64,000 nucleotides of DNA from Cupriavidus taiwanensis (GCF_900250115.1 NZ_LT984803.1:2631583-2695582); one strand, 5' to 3'; shown: positions 17,031-26,356, numbered from the stretch's first letter. The notes: a model not told the origin generated them from the sequence alone. Numbers and translations are program-made.

Positions 17031-19663
17031 TCATCAGACAACTCAAGGCCGATAGCCGGCACTATACGGCGGCGGATGCCGCTAATACGCGCTGCTCCAG
17101 CGAGCGAAATACGGCTAGTCGCACCACGCGTAAAGATGCGTATTTCGACCTTGTCGGTGCCCTCGACCTCGATGCGCTTTCCAAAGCTGAGTCGTAGGAA
17201 CGATCTATTTTTTACGTGATTAAGCGGAATAACGGACTGGGCCGCAATCTCATTATTAACAACGATTTCCGCACCGATCACGCCATCGCCATCCGTGAAA
17301 TCCATCATCGGGATGGTAGACACACCTGCCACCATACCTGCCAAGCCACTGAACGCAGCAGCCACAAAATCTTTCCCGTCCAAATCCAGGCTCGAGCGGA
17401 GGTTGAGCGGCGTTGGAACACTCCACACCGTCTTCTGGCTCATGGAGCGGATATCAGCGCGCGCGCGCCGGTCATCGACGAGCTGGTAGATCAATCCCTT
17501 CTTGTTGATGCAGTGGTCCTCGAAGGAGAAACTGCGCGCAATGTCGTCATAGGCAGTTGACACTATGCGCTTCGCCAGATCTTCGTTGTAGAGGATCGTC
17601 CGGATGGCGCGATACCAGCCTTCCTCATCGTTGGGAGCCAGGCAACCAGTCACCTCCTGCTTGACATAGTTGCGATAGGTTTCAACATCCGAGTAAACGC
17701 CCGGAAATCCCGCGGCGGCGTATTCCCGATATTTATTATTTGTTTTACTACGATTGAACTCGGTATCGGCTAGCGGCGCCAGCGCCACGGCCCACTGCCT
17801 GGAGCGGAAAAACGAGATGAACTGATCGTAGTCCGGATTAAAGGGATGCGACACCACACGCTCATTTCGCTCGAATTCCGCCGGCACGAAGCCGAAGAAC
17901 TCGAGCGAGACATTGGGATCTTCTGCCAGGATCCTCTCCAGTGCCGGGATCACAAACTCGAAATCCACGTCCTTCTTCAGGCTACCCATGAAGCCGATTA
18001 CCGAAGTTGCCTTGTACTTTGGCTTTTCCGCCGGCAGCAGTTGATAGGGCCGGAACACCTCGACCCGATCGCTGTGCTCCACGGCGGCATCGCGCATCGC
18101 CGCCGAGTACACTGCCGTCCGGTCAGCCAGAGAAATCAGGTCTGCGAGGTCCTGGTTCTCAAACTGGCCATGACTTGGTTCGCCGTTGTGAAACTGAAGC
18201 GCGAAATAATTGTCATCGGTCTCAAAAGCCACGGGTATCCCGAGAGCTTTGGCACCGCGAACAATCTCGATGACGGGGGCGGTGTAGATGCGCAACACGT
18301 ACACCAACTCAACCTCTTCGAGCTTGATCTTATGAAGCTCGGAAAGGTCATATACCGTATATTCGAACCCTTTGTCCTCGCGCCTCAACTGGTCAAACGG
18401 CTTTTCCACCAGCAATGCAAATGATGTCTGCGAACGGTCAGGGACAATTACCGCAACCCTCACCCGCTCGCGACGGGACGGAACACGGAAGAAGACCTCC
18501 CTCATCCATCGATCGTCCGGTTGCTGGCTTTGCGTGGCGGCCCGCTCCAAAACCTTCTCGAACTCATCCACATATACTCGGCTGGAAAACCGTGCTTCAA
18601 TGTTGGCCCTAGCGCGCCTGCCCATATCAGCCACCTTGGGGGCGTCTGATATCAACTCGCAGAGCTTCGCCGCCATTTCGCTGGCACTCGCTACGAGATA
18701 TCCATCTTCCCCATCGCGGATGATCTCGCGCGCCCCGATGGTCGGCGTTGCCACCACCGGGAGCCCACAAGCCTGCGCCTCAAGCAACGAGACCGGAAAC
18801 GTCTCCGTCGTCGAGGTGTTCACATAGATGTTTGACGAGCCAAGACACTCCAGCGGATCATCCACCTGCTTGCGCAAATCAAAATACTTGGCGAGATCAT
18901 TCCGCATGATCTTCTCATGCAGAGCATCGTAATACTGAGGTTCGCTAGGCCCGACTAAAGCGAACTGGAAGCCTGCACAACCCCGACGCAGCATGTCCAT
19001 GGCCACATCTGGCAGCATCATTTGGTTCTTGTTGTCGTTGAAATGTCCCAATTGCAGGATACGGAACATTCCGTCCGCATCGCGACGCGCAACCGACGGC
19101 GAAAACCGCTTGATATCAACGCCATTATGGACCACTGAAATACTGTCCCCCATACCGAGCTCACTCAGTGATTCACGCAATGACTGCGCCGGAACGACGA
19201 TGTGACCACCACCACTCGCCAGCAAGCGATAGATCGACTCCTTGAATTCGCCGGACATCGCGGTATAGATGTTGTCGACGAACAAGGCATGAATATGAGC
19301 AACGTGGGGATGACCAGTAATTCGCGCTGCAAAGTAACCGTCCAGAAACACGCTGGTGTTACTCACAATCACATCAGGGCTGGTACGCCTGATCAATCGC
19401 ACCAGAAAATCGATACTCTCGCGCGAGCGATCCAGACAGTAACTAATGTTTTCGTCGGAAAAGCCGGGATTAAACCACCACTTCAAATAACTGGAGCGAG
19501 TAACCTGTACACCACCAAAATTAAGCTGCGGGGCAATCTTTGCCTCGGGCGGCAGCACCGCGACCACGTGATGCCCCTTTTCCGCGAGACCAAGGCAGAG
19601 CGCCCGAAACGTCTGATCGATACCCGCCAAGCCGGCAGTCGGACTAATTGCCAAAACACGCAT
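17024..19663 (-). CDS. Two-domain fused glycosyltransferase (GT4 plus second GT-B module)
   Basis: The 879-residue protein appears to contain two complete GT-B modules. Module 1 (about 1-375) is GT4: SPTAGLAGIDQTFRAL, HNGVDIKRFSPS, and the donor signature STTETFPVSLLEAQACGLP near 285-302. Module 2 (about 400-735) has FETDDNYFAL (479-488), IGFMGSLKKDVDF (555-567) and ADTEFNRSKTNNKYREYAA (633-651). Module 2 is clearly related to the next gene downstream. The last 130 residues (about 745-879) match nothing recognised and look beta-rich. Such fusions can add two successive sugars. A/T content is high, which suggests transfer. The ATG at 19663 gives MRVLAISPTAG, a normal GT4 start. Confidence 0.82.
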   Translation of the reverse strand: MRVLAISPTAGLAGIDQTFRALCLGLAEKGHHVVAVLPPEAKIAPQLNFGGVQVTRSSYLKWWFNPGFSDENISYCLDRSRESIDFLVRLIRRTSPDVIVSNTSVFLDGYFAARITGHPHVAHIHALFVDNIYTAMSGEFKESIYRLLASGGGHIVVPAQSLRESLSELGMGDSISVVHNGVDIKRFSPSVARRDADGMFRILQLGHFNDNKNQMMLPDVAMDMLRRGCAGFQFALVGPSEPQYYDALHEKIMRNDLAKYFDLRKQVDDPLECLGSSNIYVNTSTTETFPVSLLEAQACGLPVVATPTIGAREIIRDGEDGYLVASASEMAAKLCELISDAPKVADMGRRARANIEARFSSRVYVDEFEKVLERAATQSQQPDDRWMREVFFRVPSRRERVRVAVIVPDRSQTSFALLVEKPFDQLRREDKGFEYTVYDLSELHKIKLEEVELVYVLRIYTAPVIEIVRGAKALGIPVAFETDDNYFALQFHNGEPSHGQFENQDLADLISLADRTAVYSAAMRDAAVEHSDRVEVFRPYQLLPAEKPKYKATSVIGFMGSLKKDVDFEFVIPALERILAEDPNVSLEFFGFVPAEFERNERVVSHPFNPDYDQFISFFRSRQWAVALAPLADTEFNRSKTNNKYREYAAAGFPGVYSDVETYRNYVKQEVTGCLAPNDEEGWYRAIRTILYNEDLAKRIVSTAYDDIARSFSFEDHCINKKGLIYQLVDDRRARADIRSMSQKTVWSVPTPLNLRSSLDLDGKDFVAAAFSGLAGMVAGVSTIPMMDFTDGDGVIGAEIVVNNEIAAQSVIPLNHVKNRSFLRLSFGKRIEVEGTDKVEIRIFTRGATSRISLAGAARISGIRRRIVPAIGLELSDEC

Positions 19664-19701
19664 CTTAATTTCCGCTTATATCAATTCTCAGTTGAAAACT
19701 A

Positions 19702-20448
19702 CTACTGCCCACCACGCCGTGTATATTCGGCAAGCACTTCAGCGGTCGGTCCATCCATCGCTACCTCTCCCTTGCGCAGCCAGATCACGCGCTCACAAAA
19801 ATCCTCAACCAGAGGCAGGCTATGGCTCGAAAAAACCAGAATCTTGCCTTGTTCCATGAACTCGTACATCCGGCGCTTTGCCTTGTCGGCGAACACCAGA
19901 TCACCCGCCCCCATAACTTCATCCAGCAACAGGATTTCCGGATTAATGGCAGTTGAAACAGAAAACGCAAGCCGAATGAACATGCCCGCCGAGTATGTCT
20001 TTACCGGATAATCCAGAAAATGACCCAGCTCAGAAAATTCTGCGATGCTCTGAATGCGTGCCTCGACTTCGTCCGGAGCCAACCCCAACAGCATCGCCCG
20101 AATCCGGATATTATCCCAACCGGTTTGGGTCATCTCAAAACCCGTGGCCAATTCGAACATCGGCGAAACATGCCCGACTATTTCTGTCTCGCCCGAAGTC
20201 GGCGGATAAATGCCAGCCATCACCTTGAGGATGGTACTCTTGCCGGCACCATTGAGGCCAACCAGCCCGACTCGCTCCCCGTGAGCGATCTCAAGGTTAA
20301 TCCCCTTTAATGCGTCCACGTATTCAACACGTTCCTTGGCCTTGCGACGGAAAGCATTGAGCAATGCACCCTTCAGGCTGTCCTGCCGCATGGATACATC
20401 AAAGCGAACGCGTACATCGCGCAAACTGATCTTCAACTCGGGGATCAT
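19702..20448 (-). CDS. wzt: Polysaccharide ABC exporter ATP-binding protein
   Basis: This is the ATPase of an ABC-2 polysaccharide exporter that moves lipid-linked O-antigen or capsule to the periplasm. The 248-residue protein has Walker A GLNGAGKSTILK (about 64-75), a variant signature YSAGMFIRLAF, Walker B PEILLLDEVMGAGD, and a switch His (SSHSL). The degenerate signature is typical of Wzt/KpsT/TagH proteins. It lacks the roughly 150-200-residue C-terminal carbohydrate-binding domain found in Wzt proteins that read chain-terminal modifications. The ATG at 20448 overlaps the wzm stop (ATGA), confirming the pair. Confidence 0.92.
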   Translation of the reverse strand: MIPELKISLRDVRVRFDVSMRQDSLKGALLNAFRRKAKERVEYVDALKGINLEIAHGERVGLVGLNGAGKSTILKVMAGIYPPTSGETEIVGHVSPMFELATGFEMTQTGWDNIRIRAMLLGLAPDEVEARIQSIAEFSELGHFLDYPVKTYSAGMFIRLAFSVSTAINPEILLLDEVMGAGDLVFADKAKRRMYEFMEQGKILVFSSHSLPLVEDFCERVIWLRKGEVAMDGPTAEVLAEYTRRGGQ

Positions 20449-21254
20449 AGAACGTAGACGATGCGATGAGACATGCGCTTCATAACTGCAAACGCGACAA
20501 CGCCGATCAGAATGGCATAACCAACGGCAACCATCCATACCTCCTCGGGCGGCGAAGCGTTATTGAGCAGCGGATACCTGACAATTTCGATCAGATAATA
20601 AAGCGGATTGTATTGATAGATAAAACCGAGACCGCGATCCTTCAGCATGGTGACGGTGTACATCACCGGCGTCACGTAGAATCCGATCTGGATCAATCCA
20701 CTCAACAGATGCGGTAAATCGCGGTATCTGGCACCAAGGTGCGAAACGATAACCAAGTGAAAGAAATTGATGACAATAAACAGCAGGAAGCCGGGAAAAA
20801 ACCACAGCGCACCGACTTCGAACTTCCGGCCATAGGCAAGGGCTACTGCCAGGAACACCAGCATGCCGACACCGAACACCACGATATAGGGCACCATGGC
20901 CCTATACAGGTAGGTAACCTTGGGGAAGGAAAATTGCTTGATATATCCCTCGGCATTGACAAAAGCGGAGCCGCCCTCTGTCAACGCCGATGTCATGAAA
21001 CCCCAAATAGCGAGCCCTAACGTCAGAAAGGGCAGGAACTGATCCATCGGCTGATGAAACAGCTTGCCGAAGATAATCCCGACCGCCGCCATAGTAGCCG
21101 AAAGATTAATAAGAATCCAAAGCGGCCCCAAAATTGAATTGCGAAACCGCCCCTTGACGTCCTGCACTCCCATATGGAGCCACACACGCCACAGTTTGGC
21201 CGCAGCAGCATACTCCGTCAGCGGATGCTTGCGGCTGCTGTTATAGACTGTCAT
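20445..21254 (-). CDS. wzm: Polysaccharide ABC exporter permease
   Basis: This 269-residue ABC-2 type permease has six predicted membrane helices. The N-terminal cytoplasmic part GVQDVKGRFRNSILGPLWILIN is the conserved coupling region of the Wzm/KpsM/TagG family. The periplasmic-side helices near YVTPVMYT and the end YAILIGVVAFAVMKRM fit the same family. It pairs with wzt through a four-base overlap. Its own start overlaps the upstream acetyltransferase by 14 bases, so exporter and sugar-modifying genes are probably in one transcript. Confidence 0.92.
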   Translation of the reverse strand: MTVYNSSRKHPLTEYAAAAKLWRVWLHMGVQDVKGRFRNSILGPLWILINLSATMAAVGIIFGKLFHQPMDQFLPFLTLGLAIWGFMTSALTEGGSAFVNAEGYIKQFSFPKVTYLYRAMVPYIVVFGVGMLVFLAVALAYGRKFEVGALWFFPGFLLFIVINFFHLVIVSHLGARYRDLPHLLSGLIQIGFYVTPVMYTVTMLKDRGLGFIYQYNPLYYLIEIVRYPLLNNASPPEEVWMVAVGYAILIGVVAFAVMKRMSHRIVYVL

Positions 21255-21750
21255 CTAATACACGCTCCATTGCGACCCGCCCTTCCCGGCGGCCTGTTTC
21301 CACGAAGCCCAGCTTCTCGTAAATGCGAGCAGCATGGAGGTTCGTCTCCAGCACTTCAAGGTAAGCCTTAGATAATCCAAGCCTGTCGCGCGCGAACACC
21401 AGCAACGCCTCGATCGCACGGCGCATCTTCCCTTGCCCTGTGGCCTCCGGCGACACGACAAAGCGACCGATCTCGGCGCTGCCGGTCGACTTGTTTACGT
21501 CGTAGATCGCAACCTGTCCAACCAGCACGCCAGTCTCCGGGTCCTGAACTACGAACACGAAGTCGTCGGACTTCTCGGAATACTTTCTAAACCAGCCTTG
21601 GTGGCTTTCCAGCGTCAGGACGTCGGAGAAAATAAACTGCTGCCTCACGCCCTCGCGATTGCGCCAGGCCAGCGTCAACGGAAGGTCTTCCGTCGCAAGG
21701 GGGCGCAGACGCACCCCCTTGGCTTCGAAGGGCTCGAAGATTGGCTTCAT
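21241..21750 (-). CDS. GNAT N-acetyltransferase, probable amino-sugar acetyltransferase
   Basis: This is a 169-residue Gcn5-related acyltransferase. It has LRPLATEDLPLTLAWRN at the N-terminus (RimJ/RimL-like), VQDPETGVLVGQVAIYDV, and the acetyl-CoA loop VSPEATGQGKMRRAIEALL. It follows the aminotransferase with an ATGA overlap. It most likely acetylates the amino group that the aminotransferase puts on a dTDP-6-deoxyhexose, as in dTDP-4-acetamido-4,6-dideoxyglucose pathways. This is inference from order, and a role in protein acetylation cannot be excluded. The ATG at 21750 is used, and an in-frame extension lies inside the upstream gene. Confidence 0.82.
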   Translation of the reverse strand: MKPIFEPFEAKGVRLRPLATEDLPLTLAWRNREGVRQQFIFSDVLTLESHQGWFRKYSEKSDDFVFVVQDPETGVLVGQVAIYDVNKSTGSAEIGRFVVSPEATGQGKMRRAIEALLVFARDRLGLSKAYLEVLETNLHAARIYEKLGFVETGRREGRVAMERVLDDSL

Positions 21751-22874
21751 GCAGCGTACTTGCGAACCAGTTCGCAGACGAATTCGACGTCGTTGCGGGT
21801 GATACCCATATGCATGGGCAGCGACAGCACTTCGTTGCTGGCGGCATGGGCGCGCGGGCATTTGCCCTTCCCGCTGGCGTACATCCGGTATTCGGTGTTG
21901 TCGCGGTAGTGAACGCCCGGATACACCTCATGCTCGTGCAGCGCCAACATGAGTTCGTCGCGATTCTTCACGCGAATCTGGAACAGGTGGCGCGACGAGT
22001 CACAGCCTTCGGTGATCGTCGTCAGGCGGATATTGTCGTGACCCGACAGTAGTTCCTCATACCAGTTCGCCAGTTGGCGACGGTACGCATTGTCGTTGTC
22101 AAGGTACTTCAGTTGGACGAGGCCGATCGCTGCCATGATGGAGTTGCCGTGGTACTTGTAGCCAACCTCTTCCACGTCGTACATCCACTTGTAGGCACCC
22201 TGGGTCGTGGTACGAGCAAACGTGTCCTTGTTGATGCCCAGCCACGTCATCTTGCGAACGCGCTCGTCATCTTCCGCTTCCTGGAAACAGATCATGCCCG
22301 AGTCGGCGGTCGGCAAGTTCTTCACGGCCTGGAAGCTGAACACGGTGACATCGGCATCGTGGCCGACGTGGCGCCCGTGATAGCGGGTACCGGACATGTG
22401 GGCCGCGTCCAGCACCAGCTTGATACCCTTCTCTTTGCACAGCGCGACCACTTTGTCGTACTGGCCGACATTCCCACCCAATCCGACAAAGATGACGGCA
22501 CGGGTGCGATCCGTGATGCGCTCGGCAATGCTGTCCGGGTCCAGGCACAGCGATTCGTCGACATCGGCGAAGACCGGCGTTAGGCCGGAATACAAGATGG
22601 CGTGGTTGGTGGAAACAAAGGTCAGTGGCGTGGTGATGACCTCATCGCCGTCCGCCCAGCCATACTTCGTCTTGAACAGTTCGAAGGCAAGGTGCAGGCC
22701 AACGGTATTGGAGCCGAGGAAATGTGCATACGGCAGACCCGTGTAGGACTTCCAGGCTTCCTCCATTGCATTGGTCTTGAAGCCGAGCCCGGTCCAGCCT
22801 TTTTCCAGGCATTCCTGGATTTCTTTCAGGCATTCTTGGACACGGAAATTGGGTACGAACAATTGGATTGCCAT
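21747..22874 (-). CDS. DegT/DnrJ/EryC1/StrS family sugar aminotransferase
   Basis: This is a 375-residue PLP aminotransferase of the sugar-nucleotide family. Landmarks are GSNTVGLHLAFELF, TTPLTFVSTNHAIL, DAAHMSG (the Asp that contacts the PLP pyridine N), and FSFQAVKNLPTADSGM, whose Lys forms the Schiff base. Relatives in this group convert dTDP-4-keto-6-deoxyglucose into 4-amino-4,6-dideoxy sugars, and that substrate is supplied by the RmlB encoded three kilobases upstream. The exact stereochemistry is not readable. The gene sits between rmlC and the GNAT gene in the same direction. Confidence 0.88.
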   Translation of the reverse strand: MAIQLFVPNFRVQECLKEIQECLEKGWTGLGFKTNAMEEAWKSYTGLPYAHFLGSNTVGLHLAFELFKTKYGWADGDEVITTPLTFVSTNHAILYSGLTPVFADVDESLCLDPDSIAERITDRTRAVIFVGLGGNVGQYDKVVALCKEKGIKLVLDAAHMSGTRYHGRHVGHDADVTVFSFQAVKNLPTADSGMICFQEAEDDERVRKMTWLGINKDTFARTTTQGAYKWMYDVEEVGYKYHGNSIMAAIGLVQLKYLDNDNAYRRQLANWYEELLSGHDNIRLTTITEGCDSSRHLFQIRVKNRDELMLALHEHEVYPGVHYRDNTEYRMYASGKGKCPRAHAASNEVLSLPMHMGITRNDVEFVCELVRKYAA

Positions 22875-22907
22875 CTTTTTCTCCCAGGAATTCAGATATC
22901 TATTTAA

Positions 22908-23459
22908 TCATTCAAACAATTCAGCAACTGCGAAAGCCGGCGCGTCTTCATCCTTCTTCGAAAGCACTGGTATTCCGTCGATTGGCCACTCAATGGCCAG
23001 TGCCGGGTCGTCCCAGCGCAGCGACCGCTCGAACTGCGGGGCATAATAGTCGGTAGTCTTGTAGAGGAACTCCGCGCTCTCCGACAGCACTACAAAACCA
23101 TGCGCGAAGCCTTCAGGCACCCACAGCTGACGCTTGTTCTCGGCCGAGAGTTCGACGCCCACCCACTTGCCGAAATTCGGCGAACTGCGGCGGATATCCA
23201 CCGCCACATCGAACACCGTACCCGCTACCACGCGCACCAGCTTTCCTTGGGGCTGCTGGATCTGGTAGTGCAAGCCACGCAGGACATTCTTCGCGGAGCG
23301 AGAATGATTGTCCTGAACGAAATCCCGCTTCAGTCCCGTGGCATCCTCGAACTGGCGCGCATTGAAGCTTTCGAAGAAAAAGCCCCTGTCGTCGCCAAAA
23401 ACCTTGGGCTCGAGAATCAGAACCTCGGGCAAAGCGGTCGTGACAATATTCATGCTCAT
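22908..23459 (-). CDS. rfbC: dTDP-4-dehydrorhamnose 3,5-epimerase
   Basis: RmlC epimerises dTDP-4-keto-6-deoxyglucose at C3 and C5, the third step of dTDP-L-rhamnose synthesis. The 183-residue cupin-fold protein has [31 protein letters not shown] (with the catalytic His) and YKTTDYYAP near the C-terminus. Two start codons six bases apart are possible (23459 and 23453). The first overlaps the rmlA stop by ATGA and is used here. Operon order is rmlB-rmlD-rmlA-rmlC. Confidence 0.96.
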   Translation of the reverse strand: MSMNIVTTALPEVLILEPKVFGDDRGFFFESFNARQFEDATGLKRDFVQDNHSRSAKNVLRGLHYQIQQPQGKLVRVVAGTVFDVAVDIRRSSPNFGKWVGVELSAENKRQLWVPEGFAHGFVVLSESAEFLYKTTDYYAPQFERSLRWDDPALAIEWPIDGIPVLSKKDEDAPAFAVAELFE

Positions 23460-24337
23460 GCAATCGACTCCTTCAATACCTGCTGGAGGTACTGGCCATA
23501 ACCGTTCTTTGCGAGTTCCGATGCAATCTTCTGCATCGTATCTGCCGAAATCCATTGATTGCGGAACGCAATCTCTTCCGGACACGCCACCATCAGCCCC
23601 TGCCGCTTCTGCAGTGTCGCGATGAACGTGGCGGCCTCCTGTAGCGAGTCGTGAGTACCGGTGTCCAGCCAGGCATAGCCACGCCCCATGATCTCGACTT
23701 CCAGCTGGGCGGCTTCCAGATAGCGCTTGTTCACATCCGTGATTTCGAGCTCGCCACGGGCTGAAGGCTTGATATCCGCCGCGATGTCGCAGACCTGGTT
23801 GTCGTAGAAATACAGGCCCGTCACGGCATAGTTGGAGCGAGGCTGCGCCGGTTTCTCTTCCAGCGACAAGGCGCGGAAACTTGCATCGAATTCAACAACG
23901 CCATAACGCTCCGGGTCGTGCACATGATAGGCAAATACCGTGGCCCCCGCCTCACGCGACGCCGCGCGCTGCAATTGCTTGGCCAGGTCGTGACCGTGAA
24001 AAATGTTGTCGCCAAGAATCAGCGCAGACGGATCGGAGCCAACGAAGGACTTGCCGATAACAAAAGCCTGGGCCAGTCCATCCGGGGATGGTTGCACCGC
24101 ATACTCGATGTTCAGGCCCCACTGGCTGCCATCCCCCAGCATTTCGGTAAAGCGGGGTGTGTCCTGCGGCGTGGAAATCACCAGGATGTCACGAATACCT
24201 GCGAGCATCAGCGTGCTCAGCGGGTAATAGATCATCGGCTTGTCGTAAACGGGAAGCAGTTGCTTGGACACCGATCGCGTGATGGGATATAGACGGGTGC
24301 CAGAGCCACCCGCCAGAATTATGCCTTTGCGTTTCAT
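23456..24337 (-). CDS. rfbA: Glucose-1-phosphate thymidylyltransferase
   Basis: RmlA makes dTDP-glucose from glucose-1-P and dTTP, the entry step of the dTDP-rhamnose pathway and of other dTDP sugars in this cluster. The 293-residue protein has [20 protein letters not shown] (nucleotide loop), [25 protein letters not shown] and [12 protein letters not shown], all standard for the family. It begins two bases after the rmlD stop, at the ATG at 24337. Eight extra in-frame codons upstream were dropped. Confidence 0.97.
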   Translation of the reverse strand: MKRKGIILAGGSGTRLYPITRSVSKQLLPVYDKPMIYYPLSTLMLAGIRDILVISTPQDTPRFTEMLGDGSQWGLNIEYAVQPSPDGLAQAFVIGKSFVGSDPSALILGDNIFHGHDLAKQLQRAASREAGATVFAYHVHDPERYGVVEFDASFRALSLEEKPAQPRSNYAVTGLYFYDNQVCDIAADIKPSARGELEITDVNKRYLEAAQLEVEIMGRGYAWLDTGTHDSLQEAATFIATLQKRQGLMVACPEEIAFRNQWISADTMQKIASELAKNGYGQYLQQVLKESIA

Positions 24338-24339
24338 GT

Positions 24340-25284
24340 CTACTCTTTCGATGTCTTGCATGCATCTGTTACCAGTGCGAACTCCGCGATATCGATGAAT
24401 TCGCGCAACGTACGCTCCACGTCACGGTGCCACTCGGGTAGCGCAATGCCGAAACCATTCAGCAACTTTGACGTATCGAGACGAGAGTTCGCGGGCCTTG
24501 GTGCGGGGCTGCCGTATTCCTCTGCGGTGATCGCGCGGATATTGTCCGCGCCAAGTGACAGAGGCACGCCATTGTCCGTGAGATACCGGACAATCAGTTT
24601 TGCATAGTCGCACCAATTGGTCTCGCCCAGTGCAGCCAGGTGATAAACCCCCGGAACGAAGTCTTGCTTCGCGCGGTTCAGGTACCTGCCCACGGCTACA
24701 GCCGTGATGTCCGCGACCAGCGAAGCCGGGGTTGGGGCACCCCACTGATCCGACACTACGCTCAGCGATTCACGAGTCGTGGCAGCACGGACGATGCTTT
24801 TCAGGAAATTGCCGCCGTGCAAGCCGTAGACCCAGCTCGTGCGGAAAATCAGGTGGTTCGCCGCCGCCGCCTGGACCATGCGCTCGCCGCCCAGCTTCGA
24901 CTTGCCATAAGCAGACAACGGATTGGGCACGTCAGTTTCCACGTATGCACCGGCCTTGGTGCCGTCGAATACGTAGTCAGTCGAATAGTGGACGACCAGC
25001 GCGCCCAAGTTTGCGCCTTCCTCTGCCAGAATTCCCGGCGCGACTAGATTGACCGCATTGGCCAGGTCGACCTCCTGCTCCGCGAGGTCGACCGCGGTGT
25101 AGGCGGCGGCATTGACGATGATGTCCGGGTGAGCTGTTCTGACGGCACCTCGCACACTGTCGGCATCGGTCAGATCGCATTGACGGCGGTCCACCGCCAC
25201 CACGGTTCCATGCAGCGCGAGGCTGCGTGTCAGTTCGAAACCCAGTTGACCATTGGCGCCGATGAGCAGGATCCTGGGGAACAT
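24340..25284 (-). CDS. rfbD: dTDP-4-dehydrorhamnose reductase
   Basis: RmlD reduces the 4-keto group with NAD(P)H to give dTDP-L-rhamnose. The 314-residue short-chain-dehydrogenase-type enzyme has [14 protein letters not shown] (Rossmann loop), [12 protein letters not shown], and the catalytic YGKSKLGGE (YxxxK). Two starts are possible: ATG at 25302 overlapping the rmlB stop, and ATG at 25284 seven bases after it. The second matches the usual family N-terminus and is used here. Confidence 0.96.
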   Translation of the reverse strand: MFPRILLIGANGQLGFELTRSLALHGTVVAVDRRQCDLTDADSVRGAVRTAHPDIIVNAAAYTAVDLAEQEVDLANAVNLVAPGILAEEGANLGALVVHYSTDYVFDGTKAGAYVETDVPNPLSAYGKSKLGGERMVQAAAANHLIFRTSWVYGLHGGNFLKSIVRAATTRESLSVVSDQWGAPTPASLVADITAVAVGRYLNRAKQDFVPGVYHLAALGETNWCDYAKLIVRYLTDNGVPLSLGADNIRAITAEEYGSPAPRPANSRLDTSKLLNGFGIALPEWHRDVERTLREFIDIAEFALVTDACKTSKE

Positions 25285-25291
25285 GCCGTAC

Positions 25292-26356
25292 TCAAGCGGC
25301 ATATTGCTTCGCCACCCAATTCCGATACTCCCCCGACATCACGTCCTGCACCCACGCCTGGTTATCCAGATACCACTGCACCGTCTTGCGCAGGCCGCTT
25401 TCAAAGGTCTCGGCCGGCTTCCAGCCCAGTTCGCGTTCCAGCTTGCGTGCATCGATCGCATAGCGGCGATCATGGCCCGGGCGATCCTTGACGAAGGTGA
25501 TCTGGTCGCGGTACGAGCCGGTGGCCTTGGGCGACAGTTCGTCAAGCAGGTCACACAGGGTGTGCACGACGTCCAGGTTGGTCTTCTCGTTCCAGCCGCC
25601 GACGTTATAGGTTTCACCGAGGCGGCCGCGCGCCAGGACCTCGCGGATGGCCGAGCAGTGGTCGCGCACGTACAGCCAGTCACGCACGTTCTTCCCGTCG
25701 CCATAGATGGGCAGCGGCTTGCCGGCTAGGGCGTTGGCGATCACCAGCGGAATCAACTTTTCCGGGAAATGATACGGCCCATAGTTGTTCGAGCAGTTCG
25801 TTGTCAGAACCGGCAAACCGTAGGTATGGTGATACGCGCGCACCAGGTGATCCGAGGCGGCCTTGGACGCCGAGTACGGGCTGTTGGGTGCGTAGGGGGT
25901 CGTTTCCGAGAACTGGGGATCGGTTTCGCTCAACGAGCCGAACACTTCGTCGGTCGATACATGGAGGAAGCGGAATTCGGATTTTGCCGGCTCTTGCAGG
26001 CCGCTCCAGTGGGCGCGCGCGGCTTCGAGCAGCGTAAACGTGCCAACGATATTGGTCTCGATAAATTCACCGGGCCCATGAATGGACCGGTCAACATGGC
26101 TCTCGGCGGCGAAGTGCACGACCGCGCGGGGCTTGTATGTGGCGAAGAGCTGGTCCAGTGCCGCCCGGTCACAAATATCCGTTTGCGAGAACACGTGCCG
26201 CGGATCATCTTCCACCGACGCCAGCGTCTTCCGATTGCCCGCATAAGTGAGCTTGTCGACGTTGACGACCCCATCCGCCGATTTGTCGCCCAGCCATGCC
26301 AGAACGAAATTGGCGCCAATGAACCCGGCGCCCCCAGTGACCAAAATATGGGACAA
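25292..26356 (-). CDS. rfbB: dTDP-glucose 4,6-dehydratase
   Basis: RmlB converts dTDP-glucose to dTDP-4-keto-6-deoxyglucose using bound NAD. The 354-residue protein has [26 protein letters not shown], the catalytic [12 protein letters not shown], and [17 protein letters not shown]. The start is a TTG at 26356. It is preceded by a clear AAGGAG Shine-Dalgarno eight bases away, and the protein then starts SHILVTGG as in the family. In-frame codons further upstream have no homologous counterpart. It is the first gene of the long minus-strand block, facing apaH across a 232-base promoter region. Confidence 0.96.
   Translation of the reverse strand: MSHILVTGGAGFIGANFVLAWLGDKSADGVVNVDKLTYAGNRKTLASVEDDPRHVFSQTDICDRAALDQLFATYKPRAVVHFAAESHVDRSIHGPGEFIETNIVGTFTLLEAARAHWSGLQEPAKSEFRFLHVSTDEVFGSLSETDPQFSETTPYAPNSPYSASKAASDHLVRAYHHTYGLPVLTTNCSNNYGPYHFPEKLIPLVIANALAGKPLPIYGDGKNVRDWLYVRDHCSAIREVLARGRLGETYNVGGWNEKTNLDVVHTLCDLLDELSPKATGSYRDQITFVKDRPGHDRRYAIDARKLERELGWKPAETFESGLRKTVQWYLDNQAWVQDVMSGEYRNWVAKQYAA

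Noticed and set aside
12860..26356. Insertion sequence or integrase marking a genomic island at the O-antigen block
   Set aside because: No transposase, integrase, target duplication or tRNA attachment site was seen, although base composition suggests exchange by recombination.
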